Shown here: positions 6,346-13,779 of the stretch, piece by piece
Numbering within the stretch: the stretch's first letter is position 1
Layout of the letters: each line of letters opens with the position of its first letter
NCBI GenBank assembly: GCA_025360685.1
Contig: JANYBR010000052.1
Coordinates: 1 to 13,779 of the forward strand
DNA: 13,779 nucleotides
Direction: 5' to 3'
Source of the DNA: Pseudomonadota bacterium
GTDB lineage: Bacteria; Pseudomonadota; Alphaproteobacteria; Micropepsales; Micropepsaceae
The notes under the pieces: model-generated
The model's database searches: none
What the model was told of the DNA's origin: nothing
What the model saw: the letters and a program-made list of their open reading frames with translations, nothing else
Made by a program: the position numbers and the translations under genes

Positions 6346-6374
6346 TTGAGCGCGCTCGGCGCTTTTGGCATAAG
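6346..6374 (+). promoter_or_regulatory. Possible promoter of the FKBP gene
   Basis: TTGAGC (6346-6351) and CATAAG (6369-6374) are spaced by 17 bases, about 35 bases before the ATG at 6407. Both hexamers are imperfect. The rest of the 141-base gap (6266-6406) shows no gene. Confidence 0.35.
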
Positions 6375-6406
6375 TTGCGGCTGTCAGCCGAAAAAAGGAC
6401 CTGAAT

Positions 6407-6934
6407 ATGAAGCGTATCGGTGCATTCCTGGCTGCGTTTACAACATTCCTGTCGCTGGCCACGGCCGAGGTGAAAGCGGCCGATCCGGCTCTCAGCGCGG
6501 ACGCCAATGCCGCGTATCTGGTGGCGAACTCCCACAAGCCTGGCGTGGTCGTGCGTCCCAGCGGACTGCAATACAGCATCCTGAAGAGCGGTTTTGGCGT
6601 GCGCCCGCGGCCAACGGACACCGTGACCGTGAACTATGTCGGCACGCTCATCAACGGCAAGCTGTTCGATGGCAACGAACCCACAACACCGGCCCAATTC
6701 ACCGTGAACAAGCTGATCCCCGGGTGGACGGAAGCTCTTGGCCTGATGCGTGTGGGCGACAAATGGCGTCTGGTCATTCCCGCCAACCTTGCTTATGGCG
6801 CGCGGGGTGCAGGCGACGGACTGATTCCGCCCAACCAGGTGCTCGTATTCGATATGGAACTGCTGTCCACGGCTCCTGAAAAGAGAGGCCCGCCCGGCAG
6901 CGATCCGGACGATCAACCCGGACAGGGCCAGTAA
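6407..6934 (+). CDS. FKBP-type peptidyl-prolyl cis-trans isomerase, exported
   Basis: The 175-residue precursor starts with a signal peptide (MKRIGAFLAAFTTFLSLATA, probable cleavage near 20-25). A single FKBP domain covers about 50-155. Residues equivalent to the FKBP12 active site are present: Tyr77 (VNYVG), Phe87-Asp88, Ile104 and Trp107 (LIPGW), Tyr130 (AYG), IPPNQVL (140-146) and Phe148. It should catalyse proline isomerisation in the periplasm. The tail after 155 is a short Pro/Gly/Asp-rich stretch. An AAAGGA ribosome site precedes the ATG. It lies 89 bases upstream of the GH17-GT2 gene on the same strand and may help fold exported or periplasmic domains, but that gene has its own likely promoter. 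Confidence 0.93.
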   Translation: MKRIGAFLAAFTTFLSLATAEVKAADPALSADANAAYLVANSHKPGVVVRPSGLQYSILKSGFGVRPRPTDTVTVNYVGTLINGKLFDGNEPTTPAQFTVNKLIPGWTEALGLMRVGDKWRLVIPANLAYGARGAGDGLIPPNQVLVFDMELLSTAPEKRGPPGSDPDDQPGQGQ

Positions 6935-6970
6935 AGGCCAATCGCGGAACCAGACGGGCGTTCGGCGATT

Positions 6971-6979
6971 TGATATAAT
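6971..6979 (+). promoter_or_regulatory. Extended -10 promoter before the GH17-GT2 gene
   Basis: TGATATAAT holds a perfect TATAAT (6974-6979) preceded by TGn, an extended -10 element. No good -35 is found at 16-18 bases, which extended -10 promoters can do without. Transcription should begin near 6986, giving a leader of about 38 bases to the GTG at 7024. Confidence 0.55.
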
Positions 6980-7023
6980 CGAAGCAATAGCGCGGACCAG
7001 ACCGCGCGGTGGGGCCATGTAAC

Positions 7024-9687
7024 GTGTTCAAGGCAGTCCTTCGCGGCTGGCGGCAACGGATCGGGGGCGGCAGGCTCCGGATTGCACTTGCGTTGGGGCT
7101 GGTGGTCGGCGCTTCGGTGCTGTTCTGGGCCAGCCGTGACTACACGGTCGTGGCGCCCGACTGGGACGGCCAAGTGCGCGGCATTGCCTACAACCCCAGC
7201 CATGTCTTCACGCTTAAGGACAATGGCCGCATCACGCCCGAACAGATCGACCGCGACATGGCCCAACTGTCGCAGCTCACGGGCCGTGTGCGCACCTACA
7301 CAGTGGCGGGCGGCATGGACAAGGTCCCCGAAATCGCTCGGCGCTATGGCCTCACGGTCTCGCTTGGCTGCTGGATTTCGGCCGACCTCGACCAGAACGA
7401 GACCGAGCTGTCGCTCTGCATCAAGACTGCGCTTGCCAATCGGCGAGTCATCGACCGCGTCTTCGTCGGCAACGAGGCGATCCTCTTTGGCTTCGTCACG
7501 CCGGATCAGCTCAACCTCTACATCAAGCGCGTGCGCGATGCGCTGCCCTCCCGCATCAAGATCACCACGGCCGAGCCCTGGTCCACCTGGTTGCTGACTC
7601 CTGAAATCGGCCAGTACGTCGACGTCGTTTCGGTGCATTTGCTGCCGTATTGGGAGGGCATGTCGGCACCGGACTCTCTGCGGTTCCTCGAGCGTGCGTA
7701 CAAGGACGTTCAGGAGGAGTTTCCCGACAAGCCTGTGATAATCGGCGAGGCGGGATGGCCCTCCCAAGGCCGTACCAAGCGGTTCGCGGAGCCGTCGACT
7801 GCCAGCGAAGCCTATTTCATGCGGGCCTTCGTGCAGTTCGCGATGGAGAAGGGCTACGACTATTATTTGCTTGAAGCGTATGACCAGCCTTGGAAAGGCG
7901 GCAACGAAGGCTCCGTCGGCGCGAGCTGGGGTCTCTACGATGCGCTTGGCAATCCAAAATTCGGATTCACCGGGATGCTGCGGACATTTCCGCAGTGGAG
8001 GTTGTACGCGCTTTTTGCCGCGTGCCTGACATTGGCGCTGGGTCTGTTGATCCTCGGCTGGATGCCGCGCATGCGGCAACAAGGTTACCTCGTCATGGGC
8101 GGGCTCGTCGCCGTGGTGACCACCGGCCTACTTGTCCTGATCGATGCGAGCTCCCTTGAGTATATTGAACCGGCAGATCTGGCGATGATCATCGCCATGA
8201 CTCCGCTGGTTTTGCTCGCTTCCACTGTCATCCTGACGGAAGGGATCGAACTGGCTGCGAGTCTTTGGCGCGTGGAGCGGCGCCACATTGCAGTCGCCGT
8301 CCCCGAGCACAGCCCGCGCGTGACGATCCATGTGCCCTGCTACAACGAGCCGCCTGCCATGGTGATCGAGACGCTGAATGCATTGTCGCGCCTCGACTAC
8401 GACAATTTCGAAGTCATCGTTCTCGACAACAACACGCCGGACGCTGAAACCTGGAAGCCCGTTCAGGCGCGTTGCGCCGCACTGGGAGATCGCTTTCGCT
8501 TCTTGCACTATGACGACATGGCCGGTTTCAAGGCCGGCGCACTGAACGAAGCGCTCAAACTGAGCGATCCGCGGGCGAAATATGTCGCGGTCATCGACAG
8601 CGACTATCAGGTCGAGCCGTTCTGGTTGCGGCGCGCCTTGCCGCTGTTTGCCTCGCCGAGCATTGCCCTGGTGCAGGGTCCGCAGGATTATCGCGACGCG
8701 CACCAGAATTTTTTCAAGGCCATGGCCTATGAAGAATATCGCGGGTTCTTCCAGATCGGCATGGTCGAGCGCAATGAGCACAACGCAATCATCCAGCATG
8801 GCACCATGACGATCGTGCGCAAGGACGTGCTCGAGGAGGTCGGCGGCTGGGCAACATGGTGCATCACCGAGGATACCGAACTCGGGCTTAAGCTGTTCGA
8901 GGCGGGCTACAGCGCCGCCTATATCGCCGACAGCATGGGCAACGGCGTGATGCCGGACACGCTCGACGCCTTCATGGGCCAGCGATACCGCTGGGTCTAC
9001 GGCGCCATGCAGATCATGAAGCACCATGCCGGTGCCATTTTCCTTGGCCGCACCAAATTGTCGTGGGCGCAGCGCTATCAGTTCCTTGTCGGCTGGCTGC
9101 CCTGGATCTCGGACGGCCTCGGCATGATCGTGACCTATATGGCGCTGATCTGGACCGGCCTGATGTGGGCGTCACCGCAGACGTTCGACGTTCCTTTGCC
9201 GGCCCTGTCAGCTGCCGCTCTGGCGCTGTTCTTTGCCAAGACGATGAAAACGCTGCTCCTGTATCCACAGAAGGTGCGCTCCGGATTGATGGGCGCGCTC
9301 ATGGCTTCGGTCGCCGGACTCTCGCTGACCCACGCAGTGGGCAAGGCGGTGATCTCCGGTCTGCTCACGCGCGGCAAACCGTTCCTGCGCACGCCCAAAT
9401 GCGAGGACCAAGCACTGCTCTCGCAGGCGCTGCGTAAAGTCTGGCAGGAAACGACATTGTTCGGACTTTGCGTGCTGGCGCTGACTTCGCTTGGCACAGG
9501 TGGAAATTTCGACGATCCCTCGATCCAGTTGTGGATGGTGATGGTCGGCGTACAGAGCCTGCCCTATTTCGCCACCATCCTCACCGCCGCAATCAGCGCC
9601 ATGTCGAACAAGGCGCGCCGTTCGTCGCCGGTCATCGCCTCCGCTCCGCCGCCTTCGCAGGAGCCCGCTCTGCCCAAGGCCGCCTAG
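7024..9687 (+). CDS. GH17 glycoside hydrolase fused to GT2 processive glycosyltransferase (beta-glucan synthase, NdvB-type)
   Basis: From GTG 7024 the inner-membrane protein has 887 residues. After a signal-anchor (about 19-36) comes a GH17 domain (45-320), probably periplasmic, with acid/base Glu151 in VGNE and nucleophile Glu242 in IIGEAGWPS. Three membrane segments follow (about 327-347, 354-376, 385-407). A cytosolic GT2 domain (428-665) then has Asp468 (LDNN), Asp525/Asp527 (DSD), catalytic Asp617 (TED) and QRYRW (653-657), the QxxRW motif of processive synthases. Further membrane helices complete the C-terminus. Comparable bacterial fusions make beta-1,3 (1,6) glucans and remodel them by transglycosylation; product specificity here is inferred. 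I prefer GTG 7024 because GGTGGGG lies nine bases before it; GTG 7009 would add five residues but lacks a ribosome site. The stop overlaps that of the convergent flavoprotein gene. Confidence 0.9.
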   Translation: MFKAVLRGWRQRIGGGRLRIALALGLVVGASVLFWASRDYTVVAPDWDGQVRGIAYNPSHVFTLKDNGRITPEQIDRDMAQLSQLTGRVRTYTVAGGMDKVPEIARRYGLTVSLGCWISADLDQNETELSLCIKTALANRRVIDRVFVGNEAILFGFVTPDQLNLYIKRVRDALPSRIKITTAEPWSTWLLTPEIGQYVDVVSVHLLPYWEGMSAPDSLRFLERAYKDVQEEFPDKPVIIGEAGWPSQGRTKRFAEPSTASEAYFMRAFVQFAMEKGYDYYLLEAYDQPWKGGNEGSVGASWGLYDALGNPKFGFTGMLRTFPQWRLYALFAACLTLALGLLILGWMPRMRQQGYLVMGGLVAVVTTGLLVLIDASSLEYIEPADLAMIIAMTPLVLLASTVILTEGIELAASLWRVERRHIAVAVPEHSPRVTIHVPCYNEPPAMVIETLNALSRLDYDNFEVIVLDNNTPDAETWKPVQARCAALGDRFRFLHYDDMAGFKAGALNEALKLSDPRAKYVAVIDSDYQVEPFWLRRALPLFASPSIALVQGPQDYRDAHQNFFKAMAYEEYRGFFQIGMVERNEHNAIIQHGTMTIVRKDVLEEVGGWATWCITEDTELGLKLFEAGYSAAYIADSMGNGVMPDTLDAFMGQRYRWVYGAMQIMKHHAGAIFLGRTKLSWAQRYQFLVGWLPWISDGLGMIVTYMALIWTGLMWASPQTFDVPLPALSAAALALFFAKTMKTLLLYPQKVRSGLMGALMASVAGLSLTHAVGKAVISGLLTRGKPFLRTPKCEDQALLSQALRKVWQETTLFGLCVLALTSLGTGGNFDDPSIQLWMVMVGVQSLPYFATILTAAISAMSNKARRSSPVIASAPPPSQEPALPKAA

Positions 9688-11090
9688 AGCGCGATGACTT
9701 TCCCAGGATTGAGAATGTTCTTCGGATCCAGCGCTCTTTTTAGCGTGCGCATGAGCTCCATCTCCAGCGCACTTTTGTAGCGCGGAAGCTGGTCGCGCTT
9801 TTGCACGCCGATGCCGTGTTCGGCGCTGATCGAGCCGCCGAATTCATGCACGATGTCGTGGACGATGCGCTGGATCTCATCCCAATGCGCGAGGAAGGCG
9901 TCCGGGCTCCGGTCCTTGGGCGCGCTGAAATTGAAATGGATGTTGCCGTCACCGATATGTCCGAAGCTGACCGGTCGCGCGCCCGGAACGACGGCCAGGA
10001 CTGCCGCGGTCGCACGTTGGAGAAAGGACGGAATCGCGCTGATCGGCACCGAGACGTCGTGTTTGATCGAAGCGCCCTCGCTCTTCTGTGCCTCCGACAG
10101 GTTTTCCCGCAGCGCCCAGAGCGCCGATCTCTGGGTCTCGTTTGAAGCGATGACGGCATCAGTTGCCATGCCGCTTTGCATTGCCGTCGCGAGCGACGTT
10201 TCGACGCTCCGGTTCAGGTCCAACTGTTCGACGCCCGCCGCCTCCAGCAAGACGTACCAGGGCGAGCCGGCGGAGAGAGGATCGCGCGCTCCGGGGATGT
10301 GCGCGGCGACGAGTTCGATGCCAATCCGGGGCACCAGTTCGAACGCGGACAGCTGTCCGCCCGTCTGCGCCTGCATGTGGGATAGAAGCTTCACCGCATC
10401 GTCGGGCGAGGGCACCGCCACAAAGGCGGTCACGCGCACGGCCGGTCTCGGGAACAGTTTCAATGTGGCCGCCGTGATGACGCCCAACGTGCCTTCCGAG
10501 CCGACAAAGAGCTGCTTGAGGTCATAGCCGCTGTTGTCCTTGCGCAGCGCACGTTGCAGATCGAGCACGCGTCCATCTGCGAGTACGACCTCAAGTCCCA
10601 GCACAAGATCGCGCGCCATGCCGTAGCGGAGCACGTTAACACCGCCGGCATTGGTCGAGAGGTTTCCGCCAATCGTCGCCGAACCTTCGGCAGCGAGACT
10701 GAGCGGAAATAACAGGTCCGCCGATTCGGCGGCGCGCTGAACGTCGATCAGGATAACGCCCGCTTCCACGGAAATGGTCTGTGCCGCTCTGTCGAGAGCG
10801 CGAACGCGCTTCATCCGGGACAGGCTGAGAAGAATTTCTCCGTCGAACGGGATCTGGCCGCCGACCAGCCCGGTGTTGCCTCCCTGCGGCACGACGGCGG
10901 TGTTCGTGTCGTTACAAATGGCAAGGATCGCCGAGACTTCGTGTGTGGTCGCAGGCTTCAACAGAAGGGGCGACTTGCCTTTATACTTGCTGCGCCACTC
11001 TTCGAGATGCGGCGCGATCTCGGCGGGATCCTCCGAAAAGCCATTTGCTCCGGCTGCCCGCTTCAGACGCGCGGCAAGCTCCGGCTTCAT
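9684..11090 (-). CDS. FAD-binding 2-hydroxyacid dehydrogenase (GlcD / D-2-hydroxyglutarate dehydrogenase type)
   Basis: This 468-residue flavoprotein belongs to the vanillyl-alcohol-oxidase fold. The FAD-binding half has PQGGNTGLVGGQ (68-79), GSATIGGNLSTNAGG (136-150) and NSGYDLKQLFVGSEGTLGV (186-204). The substrate half has RENLSEAQK, then GHIGDGNIHFN (377-387) and AEHGIG (423-428), whose His/Glu residues bind a metal in D-2-hydroxyglutarate and D-lactate dehydrogenases of this type. NPGKV (461-465) ends the family signature. It should oxidise a D-2-hydroxyacid and pass electrons to a carrier; which acid is not decided by these motifs. Its ATG overlaps the stop of the sua5 gene by four bases (ATGA), indicating translational coupling. 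Its TAG overlaps the stop of the convergent glycosyltransferase gene in CTAG. Confidence 0.9.
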   Translation of the reverse strand: MKPELAARLKRAAGANGFSEDPAEIAPHLEEWRSKYKGKSPLLLKPATTHEVSAILAICNDTNTAVVPQGGNTGLVGGQIPFDGEILLSLSRMKRVRALDRAAQTISVEAGVILIDVQRAAESADLLFPLSLAAEGSATIGGNLSTNAGGVNVLRYGMARDLVLGLEVVLADGRVLDLQRALRKDNSGYDLKQLFVGSEGTLGVITAATLKLFPRPAVRVTAFVAVPSPDDAVKLLSHMQAQTGGQLSAFELVPRIGIELVAAHIPGARDPLSAGSPWYVLLEAAGVEQLDLNRSVETSLATAMQSGMATDAVIASNETQRSALWALRENLSEAQKSEGASIKHDVSVPISAIPSFLQRATAAVLAVVPGARPVSFGHIGDGNIHFNFSAPKDRSPDAFLAHWDEIQRIVHDIVHEFGGSISAEHGIGVQKRDQLPRYKSALEMELMRTLKRALDPKNILNPGKVIAL

Positions 11091-12055
11091 GACGCCTCGC
11101 GCGGTGCCGCGGCGCGCTCTAGCCGGTCGTTGATCGCCTCGCCCAGCCCTGCGGCGGGAATCGGCATCACCGCAATCGGCGATCCGATCGCGTCAAGCAT
11201 ATGCAGCATGGCGAAAAGATTGGCGGCAGCTTCGCTCGGGTCGGATGCCTTACTCAGATTTAGGGTGATGTGCGCGCCGGACGGTGTGTTTGGACCGAAA
11301 GCCAGCAATGCCTCATTGGCTGCGACTGTCGTGGCGTTCAACCGGATCGGTCCGCGGGGTGCGTAGTGGCTGGCGAGTTGTCCCGGAGATTGGACGCCGG
11401 AGCTACTAGGTTCCACAAGCCGGCCGGCAACGGACTCAATGTCGCCACGCGCGATTGCTCCGACTCGCAGCAGGATGGGCTTGCCCGCATCAAAGCCGAT
11501 GATGGTTGATTCAAGTCCAAGCGGTGTGGCGCCGCCGTCGAGGATGAGATCGACATTTGCGCCGAGACTCTGCTCGACATGCGACGCGGTTGTCGGGCTG
11601 ATGCGTCCGGACGCGTTGGCACTGGGTGCTGCGATGGGAACTCCCGCCTCGGCCAACAAACGCACAGCAATTGGGTGTGCCGGCACGCGCAGCGCCACCG
11701 TGTCGAGGCCTGCGCTCACAAGTTTCGACAACCGGCAATCTCGACGGCGTGGCAAGACAAGCGAGAGAGCGCCCGGCCAGAACGCAGCTGCGAGCTTTCG
11801 CGCGACTGGGTCGAACACGGCATAGACCTCGGCTTGCGCCAAGTCGCGCACGTGGACGATTACCGGATTGAACTGTGGACGACGCTTGGCCGCAAAAATA
11901 GCCGCAACGGCTCGGCCGTTGGTGGCGTCGGCGCCGAGGCCATAGACGGTTTCAGTCGGAAACGCGACCAGGCGGCCGTCGCGAAGAATCCTTGCGGCCT
12001 CCCTGATCGCGGCGATGTCGGCCGGTCGTATCCTCGATTTGGCTGCGCTATCCAT
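11087..12055 (-). CDS. sua5: L-threonylcarbamoyladenylate synthase, Sua5 type
   Basis: This cytosolic enzyme makes threonylcarbamoyl-AMP from threonine, bicarbonate and ATP, the first step of the t6A37 modification of ANN-decoding tRNAs. The 322 residues make the long Sua5/YwlC form rather than the short TsaC form. The YrdC domain (about 15-205) has PTETVYGLG (33-41), the KRRP basic motif (57-60) and PSAN (144-147), and ends with LESTIIGF (181-188). The linker SPGQLASHYAPRGPIRL (223-239) leads to the smaller C-terminal Sua5 domain (about 240-322). The gene lies 21 bases downstream of a YceI-like gene and overlaps the flavoprotein gene by ATGA, so it sits inside an operon. No strong ribosome site is visible at the ATG. 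Confidence 0.94.
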   Translation of the reverse strand: MDSAAKSRIRPADIAAIREAARILRDGRLVAFPTETVYGLGADATNGRAVAAIFAAKRRPQFNPVIVHVRDLAQAEVYAVFDPVARKLAAAFWPGALSLVLPRRRDCRLSKLVSAGLDTVALRVPAHPIAVRLLAEAGVPIAAPSANASGRISPTTASHVEQSLGANVDLILDGGATPLGLESTIIGFDAGKPILLRVGAIARGDIESVAGRLVEPSSSGVQSPGQLASHYAPRGPIRLNATTVAANEALLAFGPNTPSGAHITLNLSKASDPSEAAANLFAMLHMLDAIGSPIAVMPIPAAGLGEAINDRLERAAAPREAS

Positions 12056-12076
12056 CGCCGCATTCTATAGCGGAAA

Positions 12077-12637
12077 TCAGCGGGCTTTTGTCGCCGTCAG
12101 ATCGACCGTTATGGTGACTTCATGGGCAATGGTTGCCGGTGAGGCCCATTCACCGTGTCCAAGGCCAAAATCCGATCGCATCACGACTGTCCTGCCGGTC
12201 ATGTGAGCCGTGTTACCTGTGATGCTCAGGGCAAACGGCAAGGAAACTTGGCGTTCCACGCCGTGGATAGTTAGCCGCCCGGTGGCGACATAGTTGCCGC
12301 CGCCCTTGGCAACAAAGCCTGCGGTCTCGAAGCGTGCGGTCGGAAACTGCGATGTCGAGAAACCTTCGGGCCCCTTGAGACCGTCATCGTTGTCCGGAAA
12401 CGCCGAAGTCTCGCTACCCAGATCGATCGTGACCGTAGCCTTGGCGCGTGCCAGGTCGGCGGGATCGAAACTGATGGTCGCATTCCAGGTCTTGAAAGTG
12501 GCCACGAACGGCTCGCCACTCCATTGCACGGAGAAACCGAGGCGGCTTTTTGCGTGATCGATGTTCCACGAGGCGGCAGTCGCCGGCGTTAGCGCCAAGG
12601 CTGCGAGCGCTGTTGCTATGACAAGATTTCTGATCAT
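12077..12637 (-). CDS. YceI-family periplasmic protein
   Basis: The 186-residue precursor has a clear signal peptide (MIRNLVIATALAALALTPATA, cut near 21-22). The YceI lipocalin-like beta-barrel follows: WNIDHAKSRLGFSV at the start, DNDDGLKGPEGFSTSQFPTA in the middle and GRLTIHGVERQVSLPF near 120-135. Members bind polyisoprenoids or other lipids in the periplasm and often accompany cytochrome b561. The ATG overlaps the stop of the cytochrome gene by four bases. It is the second YceI-like protein of the cluster and is clearly different in sequence from the other at 13231, so it is not a recent duplicate. Confidence 0.93.
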   Translation of the reverse strand: MIRNLVIATALAALALTPATAASWNIDHAKSRLGFSVQWSGEPFVATFKTWNATISFDPADLARAKATVTIDLGSETSAFPDNDDGLKGPEGFSTSQFPTARFETAGFVAKGGGNYVATGRLTIHGVERQVSLPFALSITGNTAHMTGRTVVMRSDFGLGHGEWASPATIAHEVTITVDLTATKAR

Positions 12638-13227
12638 GCCGGGTCGTTCACCTGCGTTCCCGGTATCATTCGCCGCAGCACGTCATCGCGGCGCAGGAAC
12701 TGGTGATACAGCGCGCCCATCACATGCAGGCCGATTAGCCCGATGGTCAGATCGGCAAGCAATGCATGCGTGGTCAAGAACACGTCGACATTCTGCATTT
12801 TGGTCGCCCGGGGCAGGTCGGCCAGGAACGGAATGTTTGGCCATGAGAAGAGGCCAAAATAGGGCGTAGCCAGACCCAGTGGCGACGACGAGACCATCGC
12901 CCAGCCGGCGAGCGGAATTGCGATGATCATGAAATAGAAAATAAAGTGCGTCGCCCGAGAACCAAGCCGCAGCAAAGGGTGCATGCCGCGTGGCAACGGT
13001 GGGATAGGATTGACCAGCCGCCAGCCCAGCCGCAGCAGGCTCAGCACCAGTACGGTCAAACCGATCGACTTGTGCGTCTGAAAAAACATAAAACGGCTCG
13101 GATCGCTGCGCGGCAGGTCGGCCATGTAGAGACCGAGGCCGAGATTGACCAGCACGCTTGCTGCGATCAGCCAATGCAGCGTCATTGCCACGCTTCCGTA
13201 GCGCAGCACGCTATTGCGAATGGCCAT
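12634..13227 (-). CDS. Cytochrome b561 family di-haem membrane protein
   Basis: The 197-residue protein has four main membrane helices, near 13-33, 52-70, 92-112 and 152-176. Candidate haem ligands of the bacterial b561 (CybB/YceJ) type are His18 (TLHWL), His52 (QTHKS), His154 (TTHALL) and His168 (GLHVM), with His175 in ALYHQF also conserved. It should carry electrons between the quinone pool and a periplasmic partner. It is sandwiched between two YceI-like genes: 3 bases after the upstream one and overlapping the downstream one in ATGA. E. coli has a yceJ-yceI pair of the same two families, so a joint function is likely, although the electron partner is unknown. Confidence 0.93.
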   Translation of the reverse strand: MAIRNSVLRYGSVAMTLHWLIAASVLVNLGLGLYMADLPRSDPSRFMFFQTHKSIGLTVLVLSLLRLGWRLVNPIPPLPRGMHPLLRLGSRATHFIFYFMIIAIPLAGWAMVSSSPLGLATPYFGLFSWPNIPFLADLPRATKMQNVDVFLTTHALLADLTIGLIGLHVMGALYHQFLRRDDVLRRMIPGTQVNDPA

Positions 13228-13230
13228 GGC

Positions 13231-13779
13231 TTACGCCTTTTGCTGCTGGAACATCGCTTCGATGATCAGCTTAACATCATCGCCAACAAAACTCGCCCAC
13301 ATCATCTTGTCGAGGCCGAATTCGCTGCGCTTGATCGTAGCCGTCGCGTGGAAACCTATGTCATAGGCCGCGCCCATCGGCGCCGGCAGGCCGCCATTGA
13401 ACGTCACGTCGAACGTGACCGGCTTGGTGACGCCATGAATGGTCAGATCGCCTGTCATTTTGCCCGAGACAGGTCCGGTACGCTCCAGAGAAGTCGATTT
13501 GAATGTCGCGGTCGGAAAGTGCGCCGAATCGAAAACACTCGGCCCGACAATCTCATTGATGAGCTGCTCGCTCACGACGTTGGCGCTTGCGGTTTCGATC
13601 GCAACGGAGACGGAACTCTTCTCCGGAGCGCCAGGATTAAAATTGAGCGTTCCCGAAACCTTTTCGAAGCGGCCGTAATAGTCCGTGATGCCCAGATGGG
13701 GAATCGCGAAGAGAACCTGCGTGTGATGGGTCTCGATCTGATATGCGCCGGCGGGTGCGTTCCTGGGATCAGTCGAGAC
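13231..13779 (-). CDS. YceI-family protein, 5' end cut by window
   Basis: The open frame enters from the right edge and gives 182 residues to the TAA at 13231. It begins inside the mature domain (GAYQIETHHTQVLFAIPHLG), so the start codon and probably a signal peptide lie outside. The YceI signatures are FDSAHFPTATFKS, GDLTIHGVTKPVTFDVTFN and IKRSEFGLDKMMW, close to the C-terminus. A GTG at 13575 could be taken for a start, but the YceI fold clearly extends upstream of it. It is the first gene of the leftward cluster visible here and is followed after 3 bases by the cytochrome b561 gene. Confidence 0.92.
   Translation of the reverse strand, partial: VSTDPRNAPAGAYQIETHHTQVLFAIPHLGITDYYGRFEKVSGTLNFNPGAPEKSSVSVAIETASANVVSEQLINEIVGPSVFDSAHFPTATFKSTSLERTGPVSGKMTGDLTIHGVTKPVTFDVTFNGGLPAPMGAAYDIGFHATATIKRSEFGLDKMMWASFVGDDVKLIIEAMFQQQKA

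Noticed and set aside
6378..6396. Hairpin CGGCTGTCAGCCG next to six A residues as a terminator
   Set aside because: The stem is only five pairs, and for + strand transcription it is followed by A, not T; on the - strand the T-run comes before the hairpin. No gene ends there on that strand.
6031..6879. 282-codon + strand frame across the small protein and the FKBP gene
   Set aside because: It runs out of frame through a signal peptide and an FKBP domain that are well supported, and its own translation has no family features.
6913..8082. 389-codon open frame on the - strand opposite the GH17 domain
   Set aside because: It is antisense to an enzyme domain with both catalytic Glu motifs, and its composition is that of a shadow frame.
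8128..9027. 299-codon open frame on the - strand opposite the GT2 domain
   Set aside because: It mirrors the GT2 catalytic region and shows no motif of its own.
13231..13575. YceI gene starting at GTG 13575
   Set aside because: The frame stays open to the window edge and the upstream residues carry the N-terminal part of the YceI barrel, so this is a partial gene, not a short one.

Overview
The window is GC-rich, gene-dense DNA from what looks like an alphaproteobacterium. I infer this from codon use, the tight ATGA-type gene overlaps and the protein families present; I cannot fix the order or genus. There are 13 supported protein-coding genes, two of them cut by the window edges. I see no rRNA, tRNA, CRISPR array, transposase or phage gene. 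No stretch longer than about 150 bases lacks a gene.

Left part (1-4465). Three genes read leftwards: a nitronate monooxygenase cut by the left edge, a short Hsp70-type ATPase (YegD-like), and a DUF2306 membrane protein. A TetR/AcrR-type regulator is divergent from the DUF2306 gene. Two matching operator-like sequences about three helical turns apart lie over a near-consensus promoter for that gene, so local repression is the simplest reading. The regulator converges on, and overlaps, an SDR oxidoreductase. Three small structures stand out between genes: an inverted array of degenerate heptamers (873-936), a hairpin that would pair with the ribosome binding site of the Hsp70-like gene (2197-2222), and a promoter/terminator pair on the opposite strand (2248-2320).

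Middle part (4466-6265). A two-gene unit reads rightwards. The first gene encodes a 417-residue protein whose ends look like the proteasome/HslV (Ntn-hydrolase) fold. Removing the initiator Met would expose Thr1, with Asp17 and a Lys-Leu-Tyr (Lys36) in the expected places. The second gene begins one base after the first stops and encodes a 131-residue basic protein of unknown function that ends in Gly-Gly. This pair is the best candidate here for an undescribed system.

Right part (6266-13779). A secreted FKBP-type peptidyl-prolyl isomerase is followed by a large inner-membrane fusion of a GH17 glycoside hydrolase and a GT2 processive glycosyltransferase. It is probably a beta-1,3-glucan synthesis and remodelling enzyme of the NdvB type. 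Converging on it is a leftward, tightly packed cluster in the transcription order YceI-like protein (cut by the right edge), cytochrome b561, second YceI-like protein, Sua5/TsaC threonylcarbamoyl-AMP synthase, and a GlcD/D-2-hydroxyglutarate-dehydrogenase-type flavoprotein. Two of its junctions are 4-base ATGA overlaps, so it is probably one operon.
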